From Paenibacillus sp. BJ-4 (lineage in GTDB: Bacteria > Bacillota > Bacilli > Paenibacillales > Paenibacillaceae), in assembly GCF_020404765.1 (NCBI RefSeq), contig NZ_JAIVEM010000044.1, forward strand, positions 124,001 to 188,000: 64,000 nucleotides of DNA, written 5' to 3'. Position numbers and translations under genes: made by a program. The notes below the pieces were generated by a model. That model saw nothing but the letters and a program-made list of their open reading frames with translations. It had not been told where the DNA came from and searched no databases. This document shows positions 27,468 to 37,420 of the stretch, one piece after another. Each line of letters opens with the position of its first letter. Positions within the stretch are counted from its first letter, which is position 1.

Positions 27468-28841
27468 TTAATTAGATCCTCTTGCAATTAAATCTTGTTG
27501 AATGGAGGCTTCATTCTTTTCGAATTTTTTATAAAAGAACATAGGAATGATGCCGATCAGGAAGATGATAAACGGTAGCCAGATAAAGCTAAACTGAATT
27601 CCGGACAATGCAGTAGGCGTTTGGACCTTCCCGGCGATATAGCCTGTGCTGCCCATAACCCATGCTGGCAATAATCCACCGATCCCACTGCCTGCTTTAA
27701 TACAAAATGCGCTGCCAATCGAGGTCAGGAACCCACTTGCCCGAATTCCATTTTTCCATTCCCCATAATCCACTGTATCTGACAGCATTGCAAATGGCAT
27801 CGAACATGCGAAGCCTGAACCTAACGCACCAATAATCCAACCGGCAACAATGAGGGTTAAGTTGGCGCTTCCCAATAAAATCACAACCTGCCCCAATGCA
27901 GCCAGTATCAATCCGATAATCATGATTGAATTTTTACTTAATTTTCTGGCGAACATCGGAATTAGAACCATCGAGATTAATTGTATAGAGGTCAGTCCAT
28001 TGATTAAAGGAACCAAGTCCTTGCTGTCCAGATTGTATTGCAGATAAAAGATGAGCGTGGATGAACGGATGTTCAAGCCAATCCAATAACACAAGTTAGC
28101 AGCTACAACAAGCATCCAGGGCCAGTTTCGTTTGATGGCTGCAAAGCTCTTGGCAATCGGAATCGACTTGGTTTTAACGGCTGTATTTTCTCGCAAATCG
28201 GCGAACGCGATTAAAAACATGATAACCGCCATGATTCCGAATAAAATGAGCGTTAAAGAAAAACCTTTTTGATCATTCCCCTGTCCAAAGAAAGTCACCA
28301 GCGGTAGCGTAAACGTCGTGGCGATGAAGAAGCCCACATTCCCCCCGACCATACGGAAGGAGTTTAGCACGACGCGCTCATTTGAGTTGGTACTCAGGTT
28401 AGGTAGAATGGAGGTTATTGGTGTACTAATCCCTGTATACAGGATGCCAGCTATGATATAAGTAATGGCAGCGTATGCAATTTTTCCAGACTCACTCCAG
28501 TTGGGTGTCGTAAACGTAAGCACCATGAACACGGCAAACGGAATAGATAGCCATAGAAAATAAGGGCGGCTCTGCCCATATTTGGATTTGGTCCGGTCAA
28601 TCAGGATTCCCCAGATCGGGGCATCAATGGCGTCGATAAAGCGGGTGATAAAAAGCAGCGTCCCGGCAATCCCAATAGAAAGACCAAATACATCCGTATA
28701 AAAATATAATAGATAGCTGGAAATGACACAGTATAAAAGATTGCCAGCTGTATCCGTTAATGAATAGCTGATTTTACGATGAAAAGGAACGGTACTGGCT
28801 GCTTTCTCAGGTGGTTCCGTACTCACAATTCTCGTGCTCAT
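27468..28841 (-). CDS. GPH-family sugar:cation symporter
   Basis: A 457-residue transporter of the glycoside-pentoside-hexuronide family (MelB/XynP/YnaJ type), 12 membrane helices. Family traits are SYSLTDTAGNLLYCVISSYLLYFYTDVFG at the N-terminus, FITRFIDAIDAPIWGILIDRTKSKYGQSRPYFLW after helix 2, and DTVDYGEWKNGIRASGF in the loop before helix 10. The start at 28841 lies 10 nt after an AGGAG; an earlier in-frame ATG overlaps that site. It lies 27 nt downstream of the GH127 gene in the same direction, so it should import the arabinose-containing disaccharide or oligosaccharide that this enzyme splits. Confidence 0.9.
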   Translation of the reverse strand: MSTRIVSTEPPEKAASTVPFHRKISYSLTDTAGNLLYCVISSYLLYFYTDVFGLSIGIAGTLLFITRFIDAIDAPIWGILIDRTKSKYGQSRPYFLWLSIPFAVFMVLTFTTPNWSESGKIAYAAITYIIAGILYTGISTPITSILPNLSTNSNERVVLNSFRMVGGNVGFFIATTFTLPLVTFFGQGNDQKGFSLTLILFGIMAVIMFLIAFADLRENTAVKTKSIPIAKSFAAIKRNWPWMLVVAANLCYWIGLNIRSSTLIFYLQYNLDSKDLVPLINGLTSIQLISMVLIPMFARKLSKNSIMIIGLILAALGQVVILLGSANLTLIVAGWIIGALGSGFACSMPFAMLSDTVDYGEWKNGIRASGFLTSIGSAFCIKAGSGIGGLLPAWVMGSTGYIAGKVQTPTALSGIQFSFIWLPFIIFLIGIIPMFFYKKFEKNEASIQQDLIARGSN

Positions 28842-28868
28842 GATCTCTTCTCTCCTCATGCGAATGAA

Positions 28869-30812
28869 TTATGATTCATAAACCCATACACGCATTTCCC
28901 CTTTGGCCCGATTGCACCAAGCATAGTAAGGAATAGCGGTGATTTGTTGCGGAACAAGTTCAGGCGGCTCCGAGCTATATAATGCAGTCGAGCTTTTCAC
29001 CCGATAACCTTCTGCGGTCAGCTTTACAATGCCACCCAGCAGGCTTTCGCTAAATTCTTCCGTAATGAGGCTGTTCTTCGGCAATCGTAACCCTGCCAGG
29101 TTGGACCCATTATCTACTTCTTCCAGACAAAATACGACGGGGCCACGTTGCAGAGCAATTTGCTGCTGGTTCATGGAAACAAGCGGATTGCTCCGAACGC
29201 GTTCAACCGGCATGGCCAAATGTAAGGAAACTACATCACCGTCATTCCAGAGGCGCTCAATCTCAACATACCCTTTTTCCAGATAGTCTAATGAAATGGC
29301 TTCTCCATTCACCTGTACCTCTGCTTGTTTGCACCAGCCCGGAATCCGCAGCGCCCATGTAAATGAGGCGGGCTCTGTTACATGAATCGAAAAGCTCAAA
29401 TCCGCGTCCCATGGATAACGATGAGTTTGTGTGATTTCAACCTCTTGACCGGATAAAGTCAGGTTCACCTTGCCTGCAATATACAGATGTGTATACAACG
29501 TATCCTCGGTTTGGGTGTACATATTGTCCTCGACCGATGCGATCATGCGGGCCAAATTGGGCGGACAGCACGCACAGAAGAACCATTTTTGCCGTTCTGT
29601 TTTTACATGTCCCTGATCCTTTCTGGATTTTTGATACGGATTAACTTCCAGTGGATTCACGTAGAAAAACCGTTTACCATCCAGATCCATCCCACTGATC
29701 GTTCCATTGTATAACGCACGTTCCAGTACATCGGCATATTTCTGGTCTGGCGACAAGCGCAGCATACGATTGGCCCAGAAGGCCAGCCCTACCGAGGCAC
29801 AGGTTTCGCAGTACATGCTGTCATTGGGCAGATCATGCTGGCAAGTGAATGCTTCCCCATTGACAGCAGATCCGATCCCGGCAGTGATGTACATTTTGTG
29901 GTTCGTTACATCCTCCCACAGCGTTTCACAGGTTTTTAACAGGGAAGCATCTCCCGTTTTTGCAGCCAAATCCGCCATTGCAATATACAGATACATCGCT
30001 CTTACTGCATGACCGACAGCTTCTTTTTGCTCACGCACAGGCTGGTGTGCCTGCTGGTATTCGAAGCCTAAGCCAAAATTAACGTTGTTATCATCGTTCC
30101 AGGTAGGCTCTGTTTGAATGTGTTTCCTGTTGCCTTGCTCCTCCACAAAATAAATCGGATGCTGCCCCCGCTGCTCGATAAAATATTGCGCTAATTTGAG
30201 ATATTGATCCTTGGCAGTTACGTCGTATAATTTGATCAGGGCCAGTTCAATTTCTTCATGCCCCGGGTAACCTTTCTTTTTCCCTTCTTCCATACCAAAG
30301 ATTTGCTGAATCAGGTCTACGTATTTCTCCATGATGTGAAGAAACTTCGTTTTGCCCGTCGTTTCATAATAAGCAACGGCCGCTTCTATAAAATGTCCCG
30401 CACAATATAGCTCATGATTATCTCTCAAGTTTGTCCAGCGATTATCGGGTTCCTTTAGCAAATAATACGTATTCAGATATCCATCTTCAGCTTGAGCTCT
30501 TCCCAACAGCGCAATCACTTCATCCGCTCGCTCTTCAAGCGCAGGATTCGGATGATCCCTTAAGCTAAAGGCAACCGTTTCTAGCCATTTGGCCAGATCA
30601 CTGTCCTGGAAAACGGTTCCATAATATTCCCCACTGGATTCCCCAGCCGCAATTTTAAAGTTTTCAATCGCATGACTGGGTTCTGTATCTGGTAATTCAT
30701 CATTTAATGCTTTCCACTGATAAGGAATGACCTCTTCCGCTACAACTTGCTTATACTTTTTCCAAAATAAATCATCCACGATGACATGCTTCACTGGCTT
30801 TGCCGTTTTCAT
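28869..30812 (-). CDS. Beta-L-arabinofuranosidase, GH127 family
   Basis: Cytoplasmic enzyme expected to release L-arabinose from beta-L-arabinofuranosyl oligosaccharides. It aligns well with Bifidobacterium HypBA1: the zinc/nucleophile set HypBA1 Glu338, Cys340, Cys417, Cys418 appears here as Glu336, Cys338, Cys415, Cys416, and the acid/base Glu322 as Glu320 in NGEAF, all with the same offset of two. The length (647 aa against 658) and the fold (alpha/alpha barrel plus beta domains) also fit. There is no signal peptide. It is the first gene of a two-gene operon with the GPH symporter, and an AraC activator is divergent. HypBA1-type enzymes act on hydroxyproline-linked arabinans of plant glycoproteins. 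Confidence 0.92.
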   Translation of the reverse strand: MKTAKPVKHVIVDDLFWKKYKQVVAEEVIPYQWKALNDELPDTEPSHAIENFKIAAGESSGEYYGTVFQDSDLAKWLETVAFSLRDHPNPALEERADEVIALLGRAQAEDGYLNTYYLLKEPDNRWTNLRDNHELYCAGHFIEAAVAYYETTGKTKFLHIMEKYVDLIQQIFGMEEGKKKGYPGHEEIELALIKLYDVTAKDQYLKLAQYFIEQRGQHPIYFVEEQGNRKHIQTEPTWNDDNNVNFGLGFEYQQAHQPVREQKEAVGHAVRAMYLYIAMADLAAKTGDASLLKTCETLWEDVTNHKMYITAGIGSAVNGEAFTCQHDLPNDSMYCETCASVGLAFWANRMLRLSPDQKYADVLERALYNGTISGMDLDGKRFFYVNPLEVNPYQKSRKDQGHVKTERQKWFFCACCPPNLARMIASVEDNMYTQTEDTLYTHLYIAGKVNLTLSGQEVEITQTHRYPWDADLSFSIHVTEPASFTWALRIPGWCKQAEVQVNGEAISLDYLEKGYVEIERLWNDGDVVSLHLAMPVERVRSNPLVSMNQQQIALQRGPVVFCLEEVDNGSNLAGLRLPKNSLITEEFSESLLGGIVKLTAEGYRVKSSTALYSSEPPELVPQQITAIPYYAWCNRAKGEMRVWVYES

Positions 30813-31005
30813 TGGATAAACATCCCTTCCTGAAAATAGAACGCTTTCATTTTTGAAAAAATAAAGATAAAGTAATGATTATACCGACCAGGCTAACCTG
30901 AGCTTCCCTTGCTACAGTCCTTATTTTATCAACCTGAATTTATAAAAAAAATCGCGATCTTTAACTAAAAGTTATACGATTTCACACACAAAGGAGCTGA
31001 CTTCC

Positions 31006-31881
31006 ATGAGCAAAACAGACTTTCTATCTTTCCTTGTCCCTCCATTGCCTTATTTCATTGAGGGGAATTTTACTACATACCAAAAAGGGGACTGGCACCC
31101 GAATCGTTATAACTTGGGCTATTTTGACGTTATTATCATCAAAGAAGGGCTGCTGCACATTGGTGAAGAGGATGATGCGTGGAAGGCAACTGAAAATTAC
31201 GCCCTCATTCTTGAACCGGATAAACACCATTTTCCCATTGAGGCATGTACAGAACAAACCTCCTTTTATTGGTTCCATTTCCAAACGAATAGTACGTGGC
31301 GCGCGCAATCCTCGCCCAACCTGATCACACCTAGCTCACCCATTCCCGAGTTGCATTTTCATTCCGAGCATACAACAATCCACTTACCCAAATTCCAAAA
31401 AATAATTAATCCCAATGAGCTGTTTTTCAAATTGGACTACTTGTTAGCCTCTACCTTAAAGCCTAGAAAGCTGGCGCTATGGGAGACCCAACAGACGTTT
31501 GTGAATATTTTTCAGAGCTTGGAATATGATGAGAATTACAAGAGCAGTTCCTCCAAGTTAGCAGAACAGATCGAAATATACTTAAAACAAAATTACAAAA
31601 ATACAATCACCAACAAAGACTTGGAGGCTCATTTTCACGTCCATCAAAACTATCTCGCCAGATGCATGAAGGTCGCCTTCCAGCGCACGCCGCTTGAATA
31701 TTTAATGGATTACCGACTGGATCAGGGGCGCAGTCTATTGCTGCAAACCGACTGGTCTGTGCAACAAATTACGGAGGAAACGGGATTCTCCCAAGCAAGC
31801 TATTTCTCCAAATGCTTTAAAGAAAAGTTCGGGATGTCCCCCAAAAATTATAGACAACAATACTGGAAGCCAGCTAATTGA
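31006..31881 (+). CDS. AraC-family regulator of the GH127/GPH operon
   Basis: A 291-residue regulator with an N-terminal cupin-like ligand domain (residues about 15-105, with ALILEPDKHHFPIE and FYWFHFQTN) and a C-terminal AraC double HTH whose second helix pair is EETGFSQASYFSKCFKEKFGMSPKNYRQQY. ATG follows AAAGGAG by 9 nt. It is divergent from the GH127-symporter operon with a 190-bp spacer, so control of that operon by L-arabinose or an arabinoside is the simplest reading. Its architecture equals that of the broken AraC gene near 19 kb, which stands in the same relation to the other arabinofuranosidase-type gene. Confidence 0.9.
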   Translation: MSKTDFLSFLVPPLPYFIEGNFTTYQKGDWHPNRYNLGYFDVIIIKEGLLHIGEEDDAWKATENYALILEPDKHHFPIEACTEQTSFYWFHFQTNSTWRAQSSPNLITPSSPIPELHFHSEHTTIHLPKFQKIINPNELFFKLDYLLASTLKPRKLALWETQQTFVNIFQSLEYDENYKSSSSKLAEQIEIYLKQNYKNTITNKDLEAHFHVHQNYLARCMKVAFQRTPLEYLMDYRLDQGRSLLLQTDWSVQQITEETGFSQASYFSKCFKEKFGMSPKNYRQQYWKPAN

Positions 31882-31981
31882 ACAGATTACATCTCCTTTA
31901 CATTCTCACCGTACTCTTCTGATATTGTCCCTTTATACTAAATCAGTTATTTGATCCTGCTTCATGAAAAGGGGTATACAT

Positions 31982-33379
31982 ATGAAGGCAACTAGATTAG
32001 CGTTATTAACCATTTTGATAGGAACTCTCATTGCACCTGGAATGACCCATGCGGCAGAGGCGCAACCCTCCGGGTATGCACCACTACGAACACTGGCAGA
32101 TACCATGGGTGCTACAATTACCTGGGATAGTGACGACAAGTCTGCTTTGGTAAAGCTGAAAAACGGTATCGTCGGAACCTTTACTGTCGGTGAGAAGCAA
32201 TATCGCCTGGCCGGTCAAACCGGGGAAGCGGACCACGAAATTAAGATGGTCGGGGGGGATATATATCTTCCTGCCAAGCTTCTTACCACGCTTAAGGCAG
32301 AAAACAGCAAATATGCTGATCCTAAAGACGCTGTTCCTACCTATAAAGTGACTCCATCTGCCGAAACAGAAGCAGTGGAGGATGGAGACGACACAGCCGA
32401 CGATCCTGCGATTTGGCTCAATCCGGTCAATCCGGAAAACAGCAGAATTCTGGCCACCAATAAAGGCGGCGGGATTCTGGTCTATGATCTGGAAGGCAAG
32501 CAGCTGCAGAACTTTAAAGTCGGAAAAATGAACAACGTGGATATCCGTTACGGGTTTACACTGGGCGGTAAAAAAATTGATATTGCAGGGGCGACCAATC
32601 GCACCAACAACACTGTAGATATTTTTGCTATTGACGGGGTATCCGGAACGCTAACAAACGTGGTTAACAAGCCTATTAAATCATCTATGAAAGAAGTGTA
32701 CGGCTTCAGCTTGTACCATAGCCTTAAGACAGATAAGTTTTACGCACTCGTTTTGGGCAAAGAGGGTGAATTTGAACAATATGAGCTAACTGACAACGGA
32801 AGCGGCAAAATTGACGGCAAGCTTGTCCGCCAGTTCAAGCTCGCTACGCAATCCGAGGGCATGGTGGCTGATGATGAATATGGTACAGTCTATATCGCTG
32901 AAGAGGATCACGCCATTTGGAAATATGAGGCCGAGCCAGACAGTTCTTCTGAGCCGCTACGACGTGTTGATATTGCAGATGGGCGCAGACTTCAAGACGA
33001 TATAGAGGGGCTTACATTGTATTACGGCAAAGACGGCAAGGGATACCTCATGGCCTCCAGTCAAGGAAACAGCAGCTATGCAATCTATGAACGGCAAGGC
33101 GACAATGCTTATATAAGCAACTTTACGATCAGCGCCAGCCCTACAGTCGACGGTACCTCTGTTACAGACGGTATTGATGTTCTTGGCTATGGACTGGGCA
33201 AGAATTTCCCGCACGGTATCTTCGTTGCACAAGATGATGAAAATCTACAAAACGACAAAAAGTTGAATCAGAACTTTAAACTGGTGCCTTGGGAGCGAAT
33301 CGCTACGGGAGCGCCTACCCCGCTCACAATAGACGATGGCATCAACCCACGTGAATTGGTTAACAGAAGCACGCGATAA
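31982..33379 (+). CDS. Secreted beta-propeller phytase with N-terminal stalk-like domain
   Basis: Extracellular calcium-dependent phosphatase releasing phosphate from phytate. The first 27 residues are a signal peptide (MKATRLALLTILIGTLIAPGMTHA). Residues about 30-115 resemble the copper amine oxidase N-terminal-like ('stalk') domain often attached to Paenibacillus exoenzymes. The propeller begins with VTPSAETEAVEDGDDTADDPAIWLNP, the diagnostic phytase segment with the acidic Ca-binding residues, and contains EGMVADDEYGTVYIAEEDHAIWKYE and a DIEGLTLYYG segment typical of the family. ATG at 31982 is preferred, 7 nt from AAAAGGGG. At about 465 residues it is longer than B. subtilis-type phytases (about 380) because of the added domain. 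It is monocistronic; phosphate control is likely but no Pho box was identified. Confidence 0.9.
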   Translation: MKATRLALLTILIGTLIAPGMTHAAEAQPSGYAPLRTLADTMGATITWDSDDKSALVKLKNGIVGTFTVGEKQYRLAGQTGEADHEIKMVGGDIYLPAKLLTTLKAENSKYADPKDAVPTYKVTPSAETEAVEDGDDTADDPAIWLNPVNPENSRILATNKGGGILVYDLEGKQLQNFKVGKMNNVDIRYGFTLGGKKIDIAGATNRTNNTVDIFAIDGVSGTLTNVVNKPIKSSMKEVYGFSLYHSLKTDKFYALVLGKEGEFEQYELTDNGSGKIDGKLVRQFKLATQSEGMVADDEYGTVYIAEEDHAIWKYEAEPDSSSEPLRRVDIADGRRLQDDIEGLTLYYGKDGKGYLMASSQGNSSYAIYERQGDNAYISNFTISASPTVDGTSVTDGIDVLGYGLGKNFPHGIFVAQDDENLQNDKKLNQNFKLVPWERIATGAPTPLTIDDGINPRELVNRSTR

Positions 33380-33426
33380 TACCCGTCAAAAAGTTACGTT
33401 CAACATCAAAGCTCCATCCATAGAAA

Positions 33427-33482
33427 ATATGGGGTGTCCCAAAAGCCATAAAACGGCTGCTTGGGACACCCCATATTGTTTT
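33427..33482. terminator. Bidirectional terminator between phytase and GH51 genes
   Basis: Perfect 16-bp stem (ATATGGGGTGTCCCAA at 33427-33442 and its complement at 33461-33476), followed by a T-rich tail. It serves both convergent genes. Confidence 0.88.
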
Positions 33483-33528
33483 TAAGCAGGAAAAGGTTTT
33501 ACCACCATTACCCTAACCATCTCGTACT

Positions 33529-36500
33529 CTACGCTTTAAGATCCAACACCAGCACATTCACCGAATTAGCGGGTAATTGCAGAAGAATCGCGTTATTACT
33601 GAGCGAAACCTGCTGCTCAGTAGGCACAACCTTCTCATCATTCTTTTTATTCACGTTCGGTACATGAACCAGAGAAGCACCGCCGGTTAATGTAATCAGC
33701 TTGGCGATGGAATCCACACTCACATCTTGAAGGTTCAACTGCGTGGCCTTATCCACGTTGTCAGCATTTACGAGCTTCACATATACATGCTCAGCATCTT
33801 TGGTCACCGAGTTGAACACATCACCGTTGTAAGCCTCCAGCTTGTAGTCCAGCTCTTTGCTGTTTGTCTCCCCATCGGTATAAGAGCAGATCAAGCTGCT
33901 GCCCGTTTCACCGCCGTAGTTCACCGTGATGGTGTAGTCCGTGTTGTCAGCAAGCTCTTCATAGCTGGCCGCTCTCAGGTTGCCTGCCGCCGTACTGGAA
34001 GAGTAGTCACCCATGGTATAGCCTTCTACACCTTGCTTGTAGACTTTCACGCCGGTTGCCTTGCCGCCGTAGCCGATCGCGTATTCAACAACCGTCTTTT
34101 TCTCGACGGAAATATCCGTGAGACCTGCCCCCACATAAAAACCATCGGTGCCGGAAATGCGTGAAGCGACCACTTCCACCTTGTAATTCGTCCAGTGGTC
34201 GTTCAAGATATACAAGCCGTTCAGACCGCTATCTTGGGCTTTGAGGACAAGCCCCTTGCCTTCCTCCACCGTAGATCCCACGGAGCCGGGAATGACTTGC
34301 CAAGCTGAATTCAATTCCTTGGTAAAATCTTGATCCAACAGCACGCTGCCATCCCTGTTGGAAGTAACGGTCACACGTTTAATCACAACCTCGGCGTTGC
34401 CTGTCGCAATCTCAATTCCACCCCGGGGAACAAGCTCTATCGGCTTGCCGTTTTTATAGGTAGAGAAAGAGGTAGCCAATACTTTATTGCCCAAATATTT
34501 AGCAAACATTTGTTGCACATAGTAGTTCGGCGTAAACCATACGGTTTCGTCATCGAACCAAATACAATCCGGGGTCCATCTGTAGGTTCCGTCCGTCAGT
34601 ACTTTGTTAAACAGCGGTGCATAGGCAGCCAGCAAAACGACATCAGCATTATTTTCAAAGCCAGTCATCACCGCTGCCTCGGCTACTGCACCTGCCAATG
34701 TATTTTTATCCGTTGAGGCGTACTCACCAACGAAAACCTTTGACGTTTCCTTCCAGTTGATACTGCCGTCCGCGTTATAAGCTCTATAGTAGTAGTTATA
34801 GCGGTCCACATTATTCAGCAAATACTCGTTAGAACGGTAGTAGTGCTCATCCGCAATGGTGTCCATGTAATCCTTCTGCTTCTCATACCAGGTCACGACC
34901 TCCTCTGTCACTTGGTTACCATCTGCAAAGGCAACCTTGGCCGATCCCGTAATATTGCCACTCAGGAATTTCCAGCCCTGCTGATATGCATCGTCGTCTG
35001 CTTGAGCGCCAACCGTGGAGATGATATGCAGCTCATAGCCCGGATAGTTTTTCACCATATACTCGTCAATGGACGTCTTGAACACTTCAAAGTTGGCGAA
35101 AAATTCTGTACCCCAATTTTCGTTCCCTACTCCCAAGTAATGCAGATCGAACGGAGCTTCATGGCCCATTTTTTCACGCATGGCAGCCCATTCATTATGC
35201 TCAAAATCCACGCTAATCGCAAAGTCGATCAGATCCGTAAAATTCTTAATATAATACTCTCTTAATGCGCCTCCAGCCGGATGTGCGTAATCGGAACGGG
35301 CTTGGCAGAGCACGCCGCAGGCCATAACCGGAAGCGGGGCCGCATTCAGGTCTTCTGCCAATTGGAAATACTCCATATAACCAAGGCCCATGGTCATCAT
35401 ATAGCCCCATACATTAAAATTCTCCTTGCGCAGCTCGATATCGCCAATGGATTCCTTCCAGTCGTATACGTTCTCCCATATAAACGAACCCTCGGAGATA
35501 CAACCGCCTGGAAAACGCAAAAACTTCGGATGCATGCCGACCAGCGCGTTCACCAGATCTTTTCTCAGCCTGTAATTAGGATTACCCTGAAAGTTAGCGT
35601 GTGCCGATGGAGATTGCTTTTCCTCTCCTGCGCCCCACACATCCTGTGGAAACAAGGATACCATATCGATTGAAATGTCCCCTGCAAACGTAAGCGCCAG
35701 TTGCCCCAGGACCGTAGCTGAGCCTGTCAGCACCAGCTTGGAATCAATGCCATACTTCTTCCACGTGTTGCCGCCCTCTACCTGTACGGTTACCGAATTA
35801 CTAATGGCCTGTTCATCTGAATCTTGCAGTTGCAATGTAATGGTGCCCGCCGAATCGGCCTTCGCCCAGATGGTGAAATCATATTTGGCTCCCTCCTGGA
35901 TGGACATGGCACAATACTGGTTAGAATCGGCAAAGCCTTTGTTCCGAATGGTTGCACCATCCACTACCGTCACATAATAAGCGTTCACTTCTTTATCCTT
36001 TACGCCCAAAAACTCATTTAAACCGCCGCTGTGCTGCGGAGTCATCTTATCCGTATCACCAGACCAGGCAAACAGCGGGTTACGGTTCCGTCCTGTAGAG
36101 CAGCCGCATTCGCCGGAAGCATGGGAATACGTATCGAACTCAAAGGATTCAAAGGAGCGGTTCTGAACAAGCTCCGCATAAATCCCGCCATCAGCCGCAT
36201 TATTGATATCTTCGTAGAACAAGCCGTACATCACTTCGCTGATATCCAGTACTTCCTTGTCCCCATGAATGTTCAACGTGTACGGAGGCAGTTGTTCCGG
36301 AAGAACCGATACTTCAAAGCTTTCTTCAATCCGGCTTGAGCCTCTCGTTAATGTCGCTGTAACGGTCACACCCTGTGCGGAAGCAATAGCCTGAACCTGA
36401 CCATCGTCAGAAAGTATATCCGGTCGGCTCGATTTCCAGGTCACTTTTACCCGTTCACCCATCAGAACCGTTGGCAAAGACAAGTCCTTGGTGACAATCG

Positions 36501-37269
36501 TCGTCGGAAAGGACAAATACTTATCGCGGGCAAGCTTCACAACCTCTTCATCTGTCAACGAATCGCACATCACCTCAATGACTTCGTCCGCGGACAAGCC
36601 TGCTTTATAAATCCGGAAGTCCGAAACGGAGCCTGCAAAGTCTACATCCGCTGCGTGCTGGGAACGACCGATAAAATTGTTATTATAGTTGGACGTATCC
36701 GCAAACGTTTCAAACCATTTACGCAGCTTGGCATAGTTGCCGCTGGAGGTTTGGCTGATAGAGCCGTCCGCTGCCACCTCACCATTAACATATACAATCG
36801 GGCCTGCGCTGCTTAATGTGCCACCCTCCGTGCCGATTACAGACATGGCGATGTGCATCCACTCATCCCTGACAAAACCTCTTCCCGGGTCCACGGACAA
36901 GTCTGCCTCGGCGAACAGCGTTCCGCGCAGGTTCCGTGTCATGAATATATAGGGTCCGGTATGAGCTTTGCCAAAGTCAAACACACGCTCCCACATATCC
37001 GTGAATCTGCCAAAGTTGACCCAAGCAGTCACCGTGACACCTGTGTTATCGCTTACATCTTTAAACAGATCAGAAGGCAGCTGGATATAAGATGTACCGT
37101 TGGGGCCTCCCGCGAGCGTCAAAGCTGCTCTTCCGCTAACATTGGCAATCGTAGGTGTATCCGTGCCGGAAGCTACCCCGTCATTGCCTTGTCCTGAGCT
37201 ATCCTTGCCGACGTCCCCTGCATCATCAAACTTATACCGTGCAATGATTTGATCTTGGAATTTGGTCAT
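33529..37269 (-). CDS. Very large multidomain alpha-L-arabinofuranosidase (LamG + GH51)
   Basis: A 1246-residue enzyme predicted to cleave terminal alpha-L-arabinofuranose. Order of domains: LamG/concanavalin-like domain (about 8-225); a linker and Ig-like region (about 230-325, SLPTVLMGERVKVTWKSSRPDILSD); a carbohydrate-binding-like insert; GH51 TIM barrel with acid/base Glu in YLGVGNENWG (about 718) and nucleophile Glu in KVFVGEYAS (about 848); the GH51 C-terminal beta domain; and a further LamG-like module. Most GH51 enzymes are near 500 residues. No signal peptide is visible at the chosen start (ATG, 7 nt after TAGGAG) or at the upstream in-frame ATG, which is odd for a modular, binding-domain-rich enzyme. 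It is transcribed alone. Confidence 0.88.
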   Translation of the reverse strand: MTKFQDQIIARYKFDDAGDVGKDSSGQGNDGVASGTDTPTIANVSGRAALTLAGGPNGTSYIQLPSDLFKDVSDNTGVTVTAWVNFGRFTDMWERVFDFGKAHTGPYIFMTRNLRGTLFAEADLSVDPGRGFVRDEWMHIAMSVIGTEGGTLSSAGPIVYVNGEVAADGSISQTSSGNYAKLRKWFETFADTSNYNNNFIGRSQHAADVDFAGSVSDFRIYKAGLSADEVIEVMCDSLTDEEVVKLARDKYLSFPTTIVTKDLSLPTVLMGERVKVTWKSSRPDILSDDGQVQAIASAQGVTVTATLTRGSSRIEESFEVSVLPEQLPPYTLNIHGDKEVLDISEVMYGLFYEDINNAADGGIYAELVQNRSFESFEFDTYSHASGECGCSTGRNRNPLFAWSGDTDKMTPQHSGGLNEFLGVKDKEVNAYYVTVVDGATIRNKGFADSNQYCAMSIQEGAKYDFTIWAKADSAGTITLQLQDSDEQAISNSVTVQVEGGNTWKKYGIDSKLVLTGSATVLGQLALTFAGDISIDMVSLFPQDVWGAGEEKQSPSAHANFQGNPNYRLRKDLVNALVGMHPKFLRFPGGCISEGSFIWENVYDWKESIGDIELRKENFNVWGYMMTMGLGYMEYFQLAEDLNAAPLPVMACGVLCQARSDYAHPAGGALREYYIKNFTDLIDFAISVDFEHNEWAAMREKMGHEAPFDLHYLGVGNENWGTEFFANFEVFKTSIDEYMVKNYPGYELHIISTVGAQADDDAYQQGWKFLSGNITGSAKVAFADGNQVTEEVVTWYEKQKDYMDTIADEHYYRSNEYLLNNVDRYNYYYRAYNADGSINWKETSKVFVGEYASTDKNTLAGAVAEAAVMTGFENNADVVLLAAYAPLFNKVLTDGTYRWTPDCIWFDDETVWFTPNYYVQQMFAKYLGNKVLATSFSTYKNGKPIELVPRGGIEIATGNAEVVIKRVTVTSNRDGSVLLDQDFTKELNSAWQVIPGSVGSTVEEGKGLVLKAQDSGLNGLYILNDHWTNYKVEVVASRISGTDGFYVGAGLTDISVEKKTVVEYAIGYGGKATGVKVYKQGVEGYTMGDYSSSTAAGNLRAASYEELADNTDYTITVNYGGETGSSLICSYTDGETNSKELDYKLEAYNGDVFNSVTKDAEHVYVKLVNADNVDKATQLNLQDVSVDSIAKLITLTGGASLVHVPNVNKKNDEKVVPTEQQVSLSNNAILLQLPANSVNVLVLDLKA

Positions 37270-37420
37270 CTTCGTACTCCTATACATATAGTTTATTAAT
37301 GAAGTAACTAATTAATTAATATAAATACATACTATATAACTATAGTACCCTATCCTGCGCATATTTTTCAATCCTATAAATCAGCCTTAGGAAGAAAACT
37401 CTTGAAGGAACCACAATAAA

